From Hevea brasiliensis (Eukaryota > Streptophyta > Magnoliopsida > Malpighiales > Euphorbiaceae), in assembly GCF_030052815.1 (NCBI RefSeq), contig NC_079501.1:97604190-97668189 (forward strand): a DNA stretch of 64,000 bases, written 5' to 3'. Below are positions 33,149-45,091 of the stretch, in pieces (positions within the stretch are counted from its first letter, which is position 1; each line of letters starts with the position of its first letter). The notes beneath the pieces were generated by a model. The model was not told where the DNA came from. It saw nothing but the letters and a program-made list of their open reading frames with translations, and ran no database searches. The position numbers were made by a program, and so were the translations under genes.

Positions 33149-34636
33149 TGTTGACCCCACAAGCTCAAAGGAGCATAGATTTTGATGATACCAAAACTCA
33201 ACTAGAATCAAACTAACATTGTTTTAAGTGTTGTGTATCTCAAAGAAAAAGGACAAAAGAATTTCATGATGGATTCGTGCTTCTGAAGAAAAGATGACAT
33301 TCTAAGGATAACATAGGACGAATCAAAGGAGATCAAAGAAGAAAATGTTACCTTCCAAGGCTGCATTGAAAATCAGAATTGAAGGTACATATAGTATAGA
33401 AGTTAATTTTATCTTTTAGGATCTCTTGTGAAAAGAATTGAGGAGTAAAAGTCAATGATACTTATTTTTAATCCCTCAAAAGATTTTCTTTTAAATATCA
33501 TTATTGGCCTAAAAAGTGTTTGACTATGATTTGGTGTAAAGTTTTATAGTTTTGAAAGTTATGCAGAAAAGTTTTCCTGGTATGCTAACTGGTTTGCTAC
33601 TTATTTTAGTATGCTAACTGGTTTGCTATTTTCTCAAGTATGCTAACTGTCTCAACTCTGCACAACATCGCAGAAAACGACAAAATAACGGCTATTTTCT
33701 TGAAATTCGTATCTGTAACGTTCAAATGAGTTCTGCAACGGTAAAAAACGTTCTAAAGCTATAAATACACCTTCCTTTGGCCATTTTGCACTTAATGAAA
33801 GTCCCTCTACTGTTCAAAATCTTTAAAGCTTTCATTCAAAGTGCTCAAAGTGATTTATTGCTCATCATTGGCTTATTTACTCAACTCTTCTTTATAGATT
33901 CTGTTGTAATTGAGTGAGAGTGAGTTTTTAACACATTATTATCATTTGTGAGAGGTTATTCAAGCACCTATTGAAGCTTGGTTGTGATAAGTGTTTGGGA
34001 TAACACTTGGTAGAAGTGTGAAGCTACTTGTAAAAGCTTTGTTGAGAAGATTTATAAAGGGCTTTGTCTCTTGCCTTGAAAAGAGAAGAATAGTGGAGTG
34101 AAGACTCAAAGTGGGATCTTTGAGAGAGTGGATGTAGGCTAGTTAAAGACGAACCACTATAAAAATTCCAGTGTTCATTTTCTCAACCCTTGCTCTTTAC
34201 ATTTATGCAATTTAACTTTATGATTGATATGCTTTTGCTGATTTGAAAATTGATATCATAAGCTGTTGATCTTGCTGCAGACTGAGAAAATTAGTTTACT
34301 GCTAAATCTGCTTTTCGCTAAAATCCGATATCCGATTTAATCGCATGTTGTTTGATTTGTCGCCGTTGGAATATTTGGTATCTCGCTCGTTGTCGTGGTT
34401 AAAAACGTATTCAGACATCGATATATTTACTGAATGCTTATATAGTCTGTTATATCAGTATACTGATTGCATATAGCTTAACCTTGAGTCAACTTGTCAA
34501 TAGAGCTATATTGTTCATATTTCACATTAGTCAATTTAGTTGAACCTAGCTGCAATTTTCAAAGGTTTTGAGCAAGAACCGAAAATTATTTTTAAAGTCC
34601 AATTCACCCCCCTCTTGGACATATTTTGGGACATCA
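33149..34636 (+). repeat. 5' LTR of the SIRE element (1488 bp)
   Basis: It matches 43135-44626 throughout, except for a cluster of differences at 34315-34425. Confidence 0.95.
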
Positions 34637-34639
34637 ATT

Positions 34640-34651
34640 TGGTATCAGAGC
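34640..34651 (+). other. Primer-binding site of the SIRE element
   Basis: TGGTATCAGAGC, three bases after the LTR end, matches the initiator tRNA-Met 3' end. Confidence 0.94.
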
Positions 34652-34698
34652 TTGTCTCTCTTGCTTGAGGATTAAACCCCTTAGAGTGATCCACACAC

Positions 34699-36459
34699 AT
34701 GGCTAGTTCATCTAGAAATTCTGGTATACTCCGCCTCTTAGTGAAGGTTATTCCATCACTAGACCACCACTTTTTAATGGCACAAATTACTCCTTTTGGA
34801 AAACTAGAATGAGAAACTTTATACAATCTGTTGACATTGATGCTTGGAGAATAGTTAAAGATGGTCCTTATATTCCTTATAAAACCAGTGAAGGAACTGC
34901 ATAAAATTCCTAAAGCTGAAGTTGAATTTGATGATAATGATTGGAAGAAAATTTCTACAAATGCCAAGGCTATTAATATTCTTCATTGTGCTCTTGATAT
35001 TAATGAGTATAATCGTGTTTCAGGATGTCAAACTGCAAAAGAGATATGGGACAAACTAGAAGTCACATATGAAGGAACTGATGTGGTAAAAGAGTCAAAG
35101 GCAAACCTCCTCATCCGTGATTATGAATTATTTGAGATGAAACACAGTGAAACTATTCTTGAGATGAGTACAATATTTACAGACCTTGTAAATCTACTTA
35201 AAGCTCTTGGAAAGAGATTTGAAGAACAAGAACTTGTAAAGAAAATTCTGAGGTCTCTTCCAAAGACGTGGGAAGCAAAAACTACTGTTATTCAAGACAC
35301 CAAGGATTTCAGAAAATACACCTATGATGAGCTAATTGGTTCTCTCATTGCACATGAGATGATTTATAAGAAAGATGAGAATGAAGGTGATCAAAAGAAA
35401 AAGAAAGGGATAGCTTTCATATCCGAAAAAGTAGATGAGAAAAAGAAAAATGTTGTTCTTAAAGCTAATTCAAGTGATGATTCAAGTGCTTCAAGTGATG
35501 ATGATGAAGACATGGCTATGATAGTCAAAAGATTCAAAAGAGCATTTAGAAAAGGTGGAAGCAAATACAAGAAGTTCACAAAGAAATATGCTCCAAAGAC
35601 TCCAAATCATTCAAGTGAAATAGTTTGTTATGAGTGTAACAAACCAGGCCACATTAAGCCAAAATGTCCTACTTTGAAGAAGAAAAATAAGTTTAGAAAG
35701 GACAAAAGTAAGAAGGCAATGGCGGCAACATGGAGTGATAGTGACTCTTCATCAAATGATGAAACAAGTGACAAAGAGGCTGCAAATACTTGCTTGATGG
35801 CAATTGAAGAAAAAGGTGAAAGCTCACACATCGAGGATAGTGAAAATGAGGTAAATCTTGAACTTTCTAATGTTGATGAATTAGAACTTGCATTTGTGAA
35901 GACATATGATAAGTATAGAACGTTTAAAAAGAAATGCAAAATTTTAGTTCATGAAAATTGTGCTTTAAGATCAGAAAATATTTCATTGAGTATGGTTTCA
36001 AAGGAAAATGAATTTTATAAATCTCAAATGAAATTATTTAAGGAAGTTAATAATGAGCTTCAAAGATCAAAAGAAGTGTGTGAACAACTTCTTGAGAAAA
36101 ACAGAATTCTTGAGGAAAAAGTTGAATCTTTGACAAGAGATTTATCTAAATTTACAAAAGGAAAAGAAACACTTGATATACTTCTTGGGAATCAAAGATT
36201 TACAAATGAAAAATCTGGAATTGGATATGATGGATTTATGAAGTATGGAAAATACAAACAATTTTTTGTTAAAGATACATCCTTTTCTCAACCAAGTATT
36301 ACATGCTTTTATTGCAATCACAATGGTCATATGATTAATGCTTGTCCTATTAGGAAAGGAACCTTTAAGGCAAAGAAAGTATGGGTGCCCAAAGGAACCC
36401 TACCTAATGTTACCAACATCCAAGGACCCAAAGTTGCTTGGGTACCTAAGAACGATTAA
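34699..36459 (+). pseudogene. SIRE gag with two zinc knuckles
   Basis: The likely start is the ATG at 34699 (MASSSRNSG); the frame shifts near 34725 and a TAA at about 34902 adds another break, after which 532 codons from 34861 are open. They contain the UBN2-type capsid domain (QTAKEIWDKLEVTYEGT ... LTLLKALGK-like region ... LRSLPKTWEAK), acidic Ser/Asp-rich linkers, a zinc knuckle CYECNKPGHIKPKC (about 35629-35670), a coiled-coil-prone Lys/Glu stretch and a second knuckle-like CFYCNHNGHMINAC (about 36304-36345). Gag would form the particle. The extended C-terminal half is characteristic of SIRE. Confidence 0.9.
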
Positions 36460-36483
36460 TCGATTTAGTGTCCGCTAAGGAGT

Positions 36484-37480
36484 ATGCTGGAAACAGAACA
36501 TTGGTACATTGATAGTGGCTGCTCTAGGCACATGACAGGAAATAAAGGCAAGTTTTCCTCTCTTACCTTGAAAGAAGAAGGTTATGTGAAATTTGGTGAT
36601 AAAAGTAAATCTAAAATTGTTGGATGTGAAACTATTGGTAAAAATCCTTGCATTGAGAATGTTGCATTAGTTCAAGGATTAAAGTATAATCTTTTAAGTG
36701 TTAGTCAATTATGTGATAACGGTTTTAAAGTGATTTTTACTTCTACACACTGTGAAATTCATGGAAATAATGTTATGTTTGCTGGTGCTAGAATAGATAA
36801 TATTTACTTACTTGATTTAACAAGTCTTGAAGAAAATTGTGAAACATGCTTTATGACTTCAGATGATAGTGCATGGTTATGGCATAGAAAATTAGGACAT
36901 GCTAGCATGAGTACACTTGCTAAACTTTCTAGAAAGAACCTTGTTAGAGGACTTCCAAAGCTAAGATTTGAAAAAGAATTTCAATGCAAAGCTTGTGCAC
37001 TTGGTAAGCATACAAAATCATCTTTTAAATCAAAAAATGTTGTAACTACGTCTAGACCATTGGAATTATTACATCTTGATCTTTTTGGCCCAATCACACC
37101 TAGAAGTCTAGGAGGCAAGGCTTATGCATTTGTAATTGTTGATGATTTTTCAAGATTCACATGGACTTTCTTTCTTGCTCATAAAGATGAAACCTTTGAT
37201 ATATTTGAAGCTTTTTGCAAAAGAACTCAAAATGAAAAAGGATATTGCATTACATCTTTGAGAAGTGATCATGGAAAAGAATTTGAAAATAATTTGTTTG
37301 AAAATTTCTGCTCTCAAAATGGTATTTATCATACATTTTCAGCTCCTAGAACTCCACAACAAAATGGAGTTGTTGAAAGGAAAAATAGATCTTTGCAAGA
37401 AATGGCAAGAACAATCTGAATGAAAGCAGTTTACCAAAATATTTCAAGCGTGTCAGAATACAGCATGCTACATTTTGAAC
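36484..37480 (+). pseudogene. SIRE protease and integrase core
   Basis: The frame shows the protease motif YIDSGCSRHMTG at about 36505-36540, the integrase zinc finger (HRKLGHASMSTL, CKACALGKHTKS) and a complete DDE triad: LDLFGPIT (about 37075), RSDHGKEFE (about 37262) and NGVVERKN (about 37365). A TGA at 37417-37419 with a shift follows, and the frame resumes at 37475. The catalytic residues look intact, so inactivation here is by frame breaks only. Confidence 0.92.
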
Positions 37481-37954
37481 AGAGTTTCCATTAGAGCTAT
37501 TTTAAAGAAAACTCCTTATGAACTATGGAAAGGAAGAAAACCCAATATTGCATATTTTCATGTCTTTGGTTGCAAATGTTACATTTTGAATAACAAAGAC
37601 AGCAATCTCAAGAAATTTGATGCTAAATCTTGTGAAGGAATATTTCTAGGGTATTCAACAAATAGCAAAGCATATAGGATTTTCAATAGAAAAACATTGA
37701 CCATGGAAGAATCAATGCATATACTTTTTGATGATGCTAACACTTCCTTGCAAAGGAAAGATTCTTGTGATGATGAAATTGAGCAGATTCTAAATTCAAA
37801 GAATTCGAATAATGATGAGCTTGAATCAAAAGAACAAGTGGAGGATGATCAAAACGACAAAGAAGAAGAACTCCCTTGCTCCACAAATGTTGAAATTCAA
37901 GATGACTCTCAACCAAATGTGGAAGAACTACAAATTGAGGAACCTCAACATTAA
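37475..37954 (+). pseudogene. SIRE integrase C-terminus and acidic linker
   Basis: TPYELWKGRKPNIAYFHVFG and CEGIFLGYSTNSKAYRIFN are the copia integrase C-terminal blocks. A long acidic linker then leads toward RT and ends at a TAA (37952-37954), with RT starting in another frame at about 38027. Confidence 0.88.
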
Positions 37955-38026
37955 GATATTCCACAAGAATGGAGGTACCATAGAAATCATTCCAAAGATG
38001 ATATTCTTGATAGTCCATCACAAAGA

Positions 38027-39608
38027 ATGATGACAAGAGCTCAACTTAGAAGATATTTTGGTAATGTTGCTTTTGTTTCTCAATTTGAACCCGAAACATA
38101 TGATGATGCTCAAAATGATGAAAATTGGCTTTTTGCTATGCAAGAGGAATTAAATCAGTTTGAAAGAAACAAAGTTTGGAAACTTGTTCCTAAACCTAAA
38201 AAGCATTCTGTTATTGGAACTAAATGGGTATTTAGGAATAAGATGGATGAAAAAGGACATGTAGTTAGAAATAAAGCTAGACTAGTAGCTCAAGGATACA
38301 ACCAAGAGGAAGGTATTGATTTTGATGAAACCTTTGCTCCGGTTGCTAGAATTGAAGCTATTAGAATGTTGTGTGCATTTGCATGTTTTAAGAATTTCAT
38401 GCTTTATCAAATGGATGTTAAAAGCGCATTTTTAAATGGATATATTGATGAAGAAGTTTATGTAGCTCAACCTCCTGGTTTTGAAGACCCTCACTTTCCA
38501 AATCATGTTTACAAGCTTACTAAAGCTCTCTATGGTTTAAAGCAAGCTCCTAGAGCATGGTATGAGAGACTTAGTAAATTCTTGCTTCAAAATGATTTTA
38601 AAAGAGGAAAAGTGGATACTACTCTTTTCATTAAGAAAATTGGAAAAGACATGCTTATTGTGCAAATTTATGTAGATGATATTATTTTTGGTGCCACTAA
38701 CCATTCTCTTTGTAAGAAATTTTCCAACATGATGAAAAGTGAATTTGAAATGAGTATGATGGGTGAACTTACTTTCTTCCTTGGATTGCAAATTAAGCAA
38801 ATGAAAGATGGAATTTTTATAAATCAGTCCAAGTATATAAAGGATATGCTAAAGAAGTTCAAAATGGAGGATATGAAGAGTATTGGAACTCCCATGAGCT
38901 CAACAATTAAATTGGAGAAAGATGAAAAAGGTAAAGAGGTAGATAACAAATTTTATAGAGGTATGATCGGTTATTTACTCTACTTAACAGCATCTAGACC
39001 AGATATTCATTTTAGTGTATGTTTATGTGCAAGATTTCAGTCATGTCCAAAAGAATCTCATCTTGTAGCAGTTAAGAGAATTTTTAAATACCTCATTGGC
39101 ACTCACAATATTGGCTTGTGGTATCCAAACTGTGAATCATTTGATCTTATTGGTTATAGTGATTCAGATTTTGCTGGTAGTAGATTGGATGTAAAAGCAC
39201 TTCGAACTTGTCAATTTCTAGGTCATGCCTTAGTTTCATGGCACAAGAAAAGCAAACCTCTGTTGCACTTTCTCTGCAAGTTGAATATATTGCACTGTGG
39301 AAGTTGTGTTGCATGATTTTGTGGATGAAACAACTTTGAAGACTTTGAAATTAAATTTGATCACATTCCCATAAGATGTGACAATACTAGTGCTATAAAC
39401 CTATCAAAAAATCCTGTTCAACACTCTAGAAGCAAGCATATTGAAATTAGACATCATTTTATTAGGGATCATGTTCAAAATGGTGATATTCAAATTGAAT
39501 TTGTCCCTTCAAAAAACGACTTTTTGCGATATTTTTACAAAGCCACTTAGTGAAGAAATTTTCTGCAAAATAAGAAGAGAACTTGGTATGATTGATGCTT
39601 TTGATTAA
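38027..39608 (+). pseudogene. SIRE reverse transcriptase and RNase H
   Basis: The 429-codon frame covers the whole [58 protein letters not shown] and the intact catalytic IYVDDIIFG (about 38667-38693). RNase H follows with [13 protein letters not shown], then single-base changes break the block ending in AEY near 39215-39300 and the frame closes at 39316. Remnants of the RNase H end (CDNTSAINLSKNP-like, SKHIEIRHHFI) continue in shifted frames to the stop at 39606-39608. Confidence 0.92.
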
Positions 39609-40799
39609 GTTTTGATGCATTCTCATGTTTTTATATGAAAATGAAGTGATATATGTTGGTTTGTAGTGTTAAAGATGCATTCTGATATTTTTGGTGCAAT
39701 TTGAAAAATTCTGGATCATATCAGATATGAGCGATGTCTGCAGAATTTGATCTCAGTGGCATACTAATCCGTTTGCTAATTTTCTTGTTTGCTAAATGCT
39801 TTATCACTGCTCCTACTTTTTCGTTGGCAAACTGGAAGTCAGGTCTGATTGCTCTAAAACTCTAAAATTATTTTTTTTTCGAGCGCCTATTCTGCATGTT
39901 TAAAGCCCATATTACTTAAATACCCCTCTACTTAAAGTATTGCATCATTATGTATTTAAGGGCAAAATGGACTTTTTAACACTTTGATTTGTGCGGGATT
40001 CAATTTTTCTTCTGAACCATCAGTCTTCTCGCCGTCTCTCCTCTGCTACACGCTACCTATTCCCTGCAAAAACCTACAGTTGTGTCTTTTCAAGTTTTAA
40101 AATTCAAAACTTCATTTCTTTCCGTCGCTCCGTCTCCCAGAACCCGAACGGCTGTGTTTTTCCTTTCCACCTGCAAACCCATTTCAGTCGCACCATTCCA
40201 AGCCATCGTCTCCCTTCATCGTTCTCAAATACTTCCGAAACCCATTGGCAGTGAATCGATTAAATCGATTGTTTGCAGATAAAAAATCCCTAAAGTTTTT
40301 CGTTTCCTATATTTCTCTAAATCTGCCGAAAGAAATTATTTGCTGTTGAATATTTTTCTTTTGCCTGAATCGATTCGCACTCTCTGTTTCAGTATATCTC
40401 AGGTATAAAATCTAAAACTTAATGGAATCATGTTTTACATTTTGTCTATGCTTGTTTTATTTGCTTTCGCAATATGCTGATAATTTTTTTTTATTATTCT
40501 GCTTGATTTGCTCTCGCCTGTTTGTTCTGTTTTAGCGCTCAGTTGTTAATTTTTTGGGCATTAACATTTCGTAAAATGTGGTATATAATAATAAATTGAT
40601 TGCCATGGATTCGTAAGAACTCAAATATCTCTTGCTGTCTGTTCTAATTTTTTTTTGCCATTGCACTCTGTTGTGCTAAATGAATGATGATATGCTTCGA
40701 TTGATTATATATATAAATATATATTGGCTGCTCACATCGCTGAATTTATAATCTCAGTCTTCACTGTCCTTACGGCCTATTTTGCTTCTGAGATTGGTT

Positions 40800-42563
40800 A
40801 TGGCGCGAGCCAAAGGAAAAGGGAAAGCCAAAATCCCCACATATTCATCATCGGACTCAACTGACGCAAGTGTTCCTGCGTCACCTCCTCCGCAAAAAGA
40901 TGCTCCTCTGGTAATTGGTAAACCAAAAGAAACACCCAAGAAAAGAACCAGTGAGCCAGTTCAAGAAAAGGGAACGAAAAAGAAAAAGACTTCAAAAGCT
41001 CCAGTTGTACATATGGAGAGGGCTATTCATGAGCCAAGGTATATTCACTGGCCTGCTTTTATTGAAGTTTCTGTTCCTTTGCAATCCTTGTTTGAGTATC
41101 AAAAATGGGATAAACTGTGTTCTGACACTGAAGGAGTGTATGTGGATTTAGTGCAAGAATTCTATAAAAATTTGAGGGTTGATGATTCTGACAAAGATGA
41201 GTCTTTTAAGGTGAAAATGAAAGGGACAATTTATGAAGTGACAGTAGCTAGATTAGCTAAAGCCCTAGGAATTCCAAACAGTGGGAACAAAATCTGCTCC
41301 CACAAAGATGTTTTTGCTGTTGGTGGATTTAACAAAAGAGATTTTGAGGGTGAAGTGTTTAAAGGGGAAGTGAAGGATAAAACTAGCATTACCCATGCTC
41401 ATCAACACATCAAAATTCTTCATAGTTTTATCATTTATGTGTTGAATCCTAGAACTGGCAGTCCCAACTATTTGAGTACCCTTGACCTCTGCATAATTTG
41501 GCATATTGTGAACCAAATTGAATTTAATCTTGCCTATTTTATGCTGAAGCAAATCATGAAATGGAAGCCACCCTATAAGCTACCATATGCCCATCTTCTA
41601 AATGGTCTGTTTAGAGATTTTGGGATACCTTTGGAAACCAGAAACTTAGGACCAATATGATCCCAATCACTAGTTTGCAAAAAGATGATGATGGTAGAAA
41701 GCTTAGATTTGAGCAAGGTGCTAGCTCCAAAGATAGTGCAAGTGGTACTTTCAATGTTGAAGGTATTTTGGAGGAAGTAAACAACTTGAGAGAATTTGTT
41801 GAAATGGAACTTGGAGAGCTACAGAAATTTAGAAGTTTTCAAACTGTTCTTATGAATGCTCTTGACTCTAAAGTTGATGGAACTTTGATGTTGATGTACA
41901 AGATTGTGGAAGAATTGTTTAAAATCAAAGTCCATTTGGGTATTTCAACCACTGAGGCTGGAGAAACCAAGAAGGTCACATCGGTTCTGTTCCTCAAACC
42001 GAGAAAGAAAAAGAAAAGGAGGAAGTGAAAGAAAAAGAGGAAGAAGAAGAAACAGAAGAGGAAGAGGAAGAAGAAACAGAAGAAGAGGAAGAGAAAGAAA
42101 CAGAAGAAGAAGAGGAGAAAGAGGAAGAAAAGGAAGAAGAGGAAGAAGCTGAAGCAGAAAAAGATGAAGATGAATCTGATGATGAGAATGGTAATGGAGG
42201 CAGCAAAGAAGGTAGTGGGAAGGATATGAGTGACTCAGAGTCTGAGGCAGAACCCGAGACACCTGCTCCTGCTGCTCCTGCAAAAGGAAAAGGAAAAACA
42301 GCTCAAAAGGACCAAAGAAGCAAACAAAAGGAGGAAACTGGTAAACCCTCTGGCAAAAAGACTAAAACTGGCAAAAAGTCTGCAGCTGAGTGCGTACTAT
42401 CATTGCCATCGAGCTACCAGCTGGGCCTATTGTTCCTTTGACACCCGGAACTGAATTGGCTGCTGCAATTCTTCAAACCTTGAGTGACAAACCTGTCAAG
42501 CCCAAAAAGCTGAAAATGGGTGCTCCAAAACCAATAAGGAGAAGTTCCAGGCTGAAAGGATAA
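40800..42563 (+). pseudogene. SIRE env-like third ORF, frameshifted
   Basis: The ATG at 40800 opens MARAKGKGKAKIPTYSSSD, a basic Ser/Thr/Pro-rich N-terminus, followed by a globular part (about 41030-41655) of the kind found in SIRE third ORFs and in 'putative plant transposon protein' families. The frame ends at 41660 in an ATGA overlap with the next frame (41657-42028), which has a coiled-coil-like helix. A third frame from 42025 is almost only Glu/Lys, then basic, ending near RRSSRLKG at 42563. No signal peptide or clear membrane span was seen, so 'env-like' is positional. Function is unknown. Confidence 0.75.
42005..42170 (+). repeat. GAA/GAG low-complexity tract (poly-Glu coding)
   Basis: About 165 bases of GAA and GAG triplets encode a Glu-rich run in the third ORF. 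Replication slippage here may explain the adjacent frameshifts. The reverse strand gives spurious Ser- and Leu-rich open frames. Confidence 0.9.
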
Positions 42564-43120
42564 ACTGAATTCTGATTGAATTTTGTCTAACAGTCTGTCT
42601 GTTAGTTTGCTACTTAGTTTGCTACTTTTAGTTTTTCTGAACTTTAAATTAGTCTGCTATATCAGTTACTGTTTTGACTATTTATTCACTGCACTTAAAC
42701 TGAATTTTGACTTATTCACACATGCATGATTTCTCCCATATTCTTTTGATGCTGACAAAAAGGGGGAGAAAAGTAATGAATGAGTAATCTTGTTGATATT
42801 ACTTGTGGTTGATATAGTTTGTGAATAGTATATTGTTGATATAACTTTATGGTGTGCATATTGTTGATATCACTTGTGAATGATATACAGTTTGTGATTA
42901 GTGTGTATATTGTGCATACTTAGTTAGTATCTTTAGTCACACTTGACTCCTTAAGAAAATGCTTATGAATATTTTATTGAAAGTATTAAGGGGGAGTTAT
43001 TTGTGATTAATTGTTGATATAAGCACATACATAGGGGGAGTTATTCTCTCATATACATTCATACACATACTCACACTTATCAATATTTACATGGTGATTC
43101 AATTGAGTTTTGTCATCATC

Positions 43121-43134
43121 AAAAAGGGGGAGAT
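43121..43134 (+). other. Polypurine tract of the SIRE element
   Basis: AAAAAGGGGGAGAT lies directly before the 3' LTR. Similar AAAGGGGGAG and AAGGGGGAG phrases occur at 42760, 42988 and 43033, a feature reported for some SIRE elements. Confidence 0.88.
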
Positions 43135-44621
43135 TGTTGACCCCACAAGCTCAAAGGAGCATAGATTTTGATGATACCAAAACTCAACTAGAATCAAACT
43201 AACATTGTTTTAAGTGTTGTGTATCTCAAAGAAAAAGGACAAAAGGATTTCATGATGGATTCGTGCTTCTGAAGAAAAGATGACATTCTAAGGATAACAC
43301 AGGATGAATCAAAGGAGATCAAAGAAGAAAATGTTACCTTCCAAGGCTGCATTGAAAATCAGAATTGAAGGTACATATAGTATAGAAGTTAATTTTATCT
43401 TTTAGGATCTCTTGTGAAAAGAATTGAGGAGTAAAAGTCAATGATACTTATTTTTAATCCCTCAAAAGATTTTCTTTTAAATATCATTATTGGCCTAAAA
43501 AGTGTTTGACTATGATTTGGTGTAAAGTTTTATAGTTTTGAAAGTTATGCAGAAAAGTTTTCCTGGTATGCTAACTGGTTTGCTACTTATTTTAGTATGC
43601 TAACTGGTTTGCTATTTTCTCAAGTATGCTAACTGTCTCAACTCTGCACAACATCGCAGAAAACGACAAAATAACGGCTATTTTCTTGAAATTCGTATCT
43701 GTAACGTTCAAATGAGTTCTGCAATGGTAAAAAACGTTCTAAAGCTATAAATACACCTTCCTTTGGCCATTTTGCACTTAATGAAAGTCCCTCTACTGTT
43801 CAAAATCTTTAAAGCTTTCATTCAAAGTGCTCAAAGTGATTTATTGCTCATCATTGGCTTATTTATTCAACTCTTCTTTATAGATTTTGTTGTAATTGAG
43901 TGAGAGTGAGTTTTTAACACATTATTATCATTTGTGAGAGGTTATTCAAGCACCTATTGAAACTTGGTTGTGATAAGTGTTTGGGATAACACTTGGTAGA
44001 AGTGTGAAGCTACTTGTAAAAGCTTTGTTGAGAAGATTTGTAAAGGGCTTTGTCTCTTGCCTTGAAAAGAGAAGAATAGTGGAGTGAAGACTCAAAGTGG
44101 GATCTTTGAGAGAGTGGATGTAGGCTAGTTAAAGCCGAACCACTATAAAAATTCCAGTGTTCATTTTCTCAACCCTTGCTCTTTACATTTATGCAATTTA
44201 ACTTTATGATTGATATGCTTTTGCTGATTTGAAAATTGATATCATAAGCTGTTGATCTTACTGCAGACTGAGAAAATTAGTTTACTGCTAAATCTGCTTT
44301 TACTGCTAAAACTGCTGATATCTGATTTAATCTGCATGTTGTTTGATTTGCTGTCAGTTGGAATATTTGGTATCTCGCTTCGTTGTGTTAAAAACGTATT
44401 CAGATTACTGATATATTTACTGAATGCTTATATAGTCTGTTATATCAGTATACTAATTGCATATAGCTTAACCTTGAGTCAACTTGTCAATAGAGCTATA
44501 TTGTTCATATTTCACATTAGTCAATTAAGTTGAACCTAGCTGCAATTTTCAAAGGTTTTGAGCAAGAACCGAAAATTGTTTTTAAAGTTCAATTCACCCC
44601 CCTCTTGGACATATTTTGGGA

Positions 44622-44626
<5 letters not shown>
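43135..44626 (+). repeat. 3' LTR of the SIRE element (1492 bp)
   Basis: Starts TGTTGACCCC and ends GGGACATCA, then runs straight into a TA repeat. Confidence 0.95.

Positions 44627-44654
<28 letters not shown>
44627..44654. repeat. (TA)n microsatellite at the SIRE insertion site
   Basis: Fourteen TA units follow the LTR end; a shorter TA run precedes the 5' LTR (33139-33148). The target duplication is hidden in this repeat. Confidence 0.9.
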
Positions 44655-44656
<2 letters not shown>

Positions 44657-44739
44657 CTTTACTACTTACTACATGGAAATTTTAGAATGAGAGGAATATT
44701 ATATCTCTTTAACTTTACCACGATATAGAGTTTGGTATC

Positions 44740-44985
44740 ATAATTTTATTGAATTTAAAATAATTTTTTAATACAAAAAGTAGAAAAAGAAAAAATGATG
44801 CATCACACATGGATATAATGAAAAAGAAAAGGAATATTTTAAATTAATTGAATAGAGATTGAACATCTCTTGCATATATATAGCGTCAGAAGGACAAAAG
44901 TGAAAAGAGAGGCTAATCTCTATGAAGCGTGCTCAGGGGACTTGAGATCATTTAGAAGTGAAAAATAAAAAGAGGAGTACAATTT
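44740..44985 (-). repeat. Dispersed repeat Z, copy 2 (inverted)
   Basis: Reverse complement of 32500-32736 with indels. With the SIRE element removed, it lies a few hundred bases upstream of the DUF247 N-terminal ATG and in the same direction, so it may be the natural 5' region of the gene. Confidence 0.82.
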
Positions 44986-45023
44986 AATATTTTTGAATGT
45001 GATTATGTTTTTGGCAGATTCCA

Positions 45024-45028
<5 letters not shown>

Positions 45029-45087
<59 letters not shown>
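45029..45087. repeat. (AT)n microsatellite
   Basis: An uninterrupted AT dinucleotide run of about 29 units. Confidence 0.95.

Positions 45088-45091
<4 letters not shown>

Larger units (their letters stand above)
33149..44626 (+). mobile_element. SIRE-type Ty1/copia element with env-like ORF (11.5 kb)
   Basis: Two ~1.49-kb LTRs (TGTTGACCCC...GGGACATCA) enclose a tRNA-Met primer site, a long gag with two zinc knuckles, PR-IN-RT-RH, an extra 3' ORF and a polypurine tract. The extra ORF between pol and the 3' LTR and the large size are typical of the SIRE/Maximus lineage. It sits in a TA repeat, so the target duplication cannot be resolved. LTRs are nearly identical by eye, suggesting a fairly recent insertion, yet coding has frameshifts. 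Confidence 0.94.

Noticed and set aside
41945..42283. Leu-rich and Ser-rich minus-strand frames
   Set aside because: These are the reverse reading of the GAA/GAG tract of the SIRE third ORF.
32500..44985. Pack-type DNA transposon capturing a DUF247 fragment between inverted Z repeats
   Set aside because: Z copies do flank the fragment in inverted orientation, but no terminal motif or target duplication was seen, Z also lies upstream of the pseudogene, and the other gene half fits an inversion better.
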